Of a stretch of DNA of 5,572 nucleotides, positions 5,398-5,572 are shown piece after piece. Under the pieces are notes generated by a model. The model searched no databases and had not been told where the DNA came from. It saw only the letters and a list, made by a program, of their open reading frames with translations. Source of the DNA: Candidatus Thorarchaeota archaeon SMTZ1-83 (GTDB taxonomy: Archaea; Asgardarchaeota; Thorarchaeia; Thorarchaeales; Thorarchaeaceae); assembly GCA_001563325.1 (NCBI GenBank), contig LRSK01000134.1:1-5572 (forward strand). The letters run 5' to 3'. How positions within the stretch are numbered: the first letter of the stretch is position 1; the number at the start of each line of letters is the position of its first letter. Both the position numbers and the translations under genes were made by a program.

Positions 5398-5421
5398 TCA
5401 GAATGCTGGTCTCTGATAACA

Positions 5422-5572
5422 TCAATTCTCACTCAGTTGGGCTTTGTCTTCTTCAGACCCCTTGTCCTTTTCCCTTGACCCCACGACTCCGAGGAGTGAA
5501 ACTGCAAGCAGCAACGCAGCCAGATTGAACACCATATTGACCCAAGAAACGGGTTGTACGCGACCAAAGACA
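5422..5572 (-). CDS. C-terminal end of a membrane-anchored protein (partial)
   Basis: Only the last 49 residues lie in the window; the start is beyond base 5572. The frame is open from the edge to a TGA at 5422-5424. It contains one strongly hydrophobic segment (about residues 10-30 of the visible part, including FNLAALLLAVSLLGVV) followed at once by a charged, Lys/Glu-rich tail beginning GSREKDKGSEEDK. This is the pattern of a C-terminal membrane anchor with a cytoplasmic tail, either a single-span surface protein or the last helix of a multi-span protein. No motif identifies the family. The stop is 50 bases from the preferred start of the downstream Ntn-hydrolase on the same strand, so co-transcription is possible, although that gene also appears to have its own TATA element. 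Confidence 0.7.
   Translation of the reverse strand, partial: VFGRVQPVSWVNMVFNLAALLLAVSLLGVVGSREKDKGSEEDKAQLSEN

Overview
The window looks like a compact piece of an archaeal chromosome, possibly from an Asgard-type (Thorarchaeota-like) lineage; that lineage is an inference and no marker gene is present to prove it. The archaeal call rests on TATA-like boxes 22-27 bases in front of three start codons (2688 on the minus strand, 4293 on the plus strand, 5371 on the minus strand). This is the geometry of leaderless archaeal transcripts. Very small stand-alone zinc-ribbon proteins and tightly packed genes on both strands also fit.

Layout. At 90-2223 (plus) a class I, bacterial/eukaryotic-type glyceraldehyde-3-phosphate dehydrogenase is followed 7 bases later by a citrate synthase family protein. 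The second protein has Asp where the first catalytic His of citrate synthase should be, and it ends before the usual C-terminal substrate-binding arginine. At 2233-2688 (minus) lies a GNAT acetyltransferase resembling ArsN2. At 2793-3254 (plus) is a two-helix membrane protein with a C-terminal zinc ribbon. At 3255-4232 (minus) is a DapA-superfamily Schiff-base lyase, more like the 5-dehydro-4-deoxyglucarate dehydratase branch than true DapA. At 4293-4505 (plus) is a 70-residue zinc-ribbon protein whose ribbon resembles the one in the membrane protein. At 4526-5371 (minus) is an Ntn-hydrolase of the C45/acyl-CoA:6-APA acyltransferase-like group, and at 5422-5572 (minus) the C-terminal end of a membrane-anchored protein that continues outside the window.

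How the genes relate. Only GAPDH and the citrate synthase-like gene look like an operon; they suggest a link to central carbon metabolism, but the second protein is unlikely to be an ordinary citrate synthase. The remaining genes alternate strand, each with its own probable promoter, and do not form an obvious pathway. Three convergent pairs have stops 9, 0 and 20 bases apart. There is no CRISPR array, mobile element, tRNA or rRNA, and no gene-free stretch longer than about 105 bases. The two points most worth following up are the altered active site of the citrate synthase-like protein and the shared zinc-ribbon module with a W-x-G-P signature.
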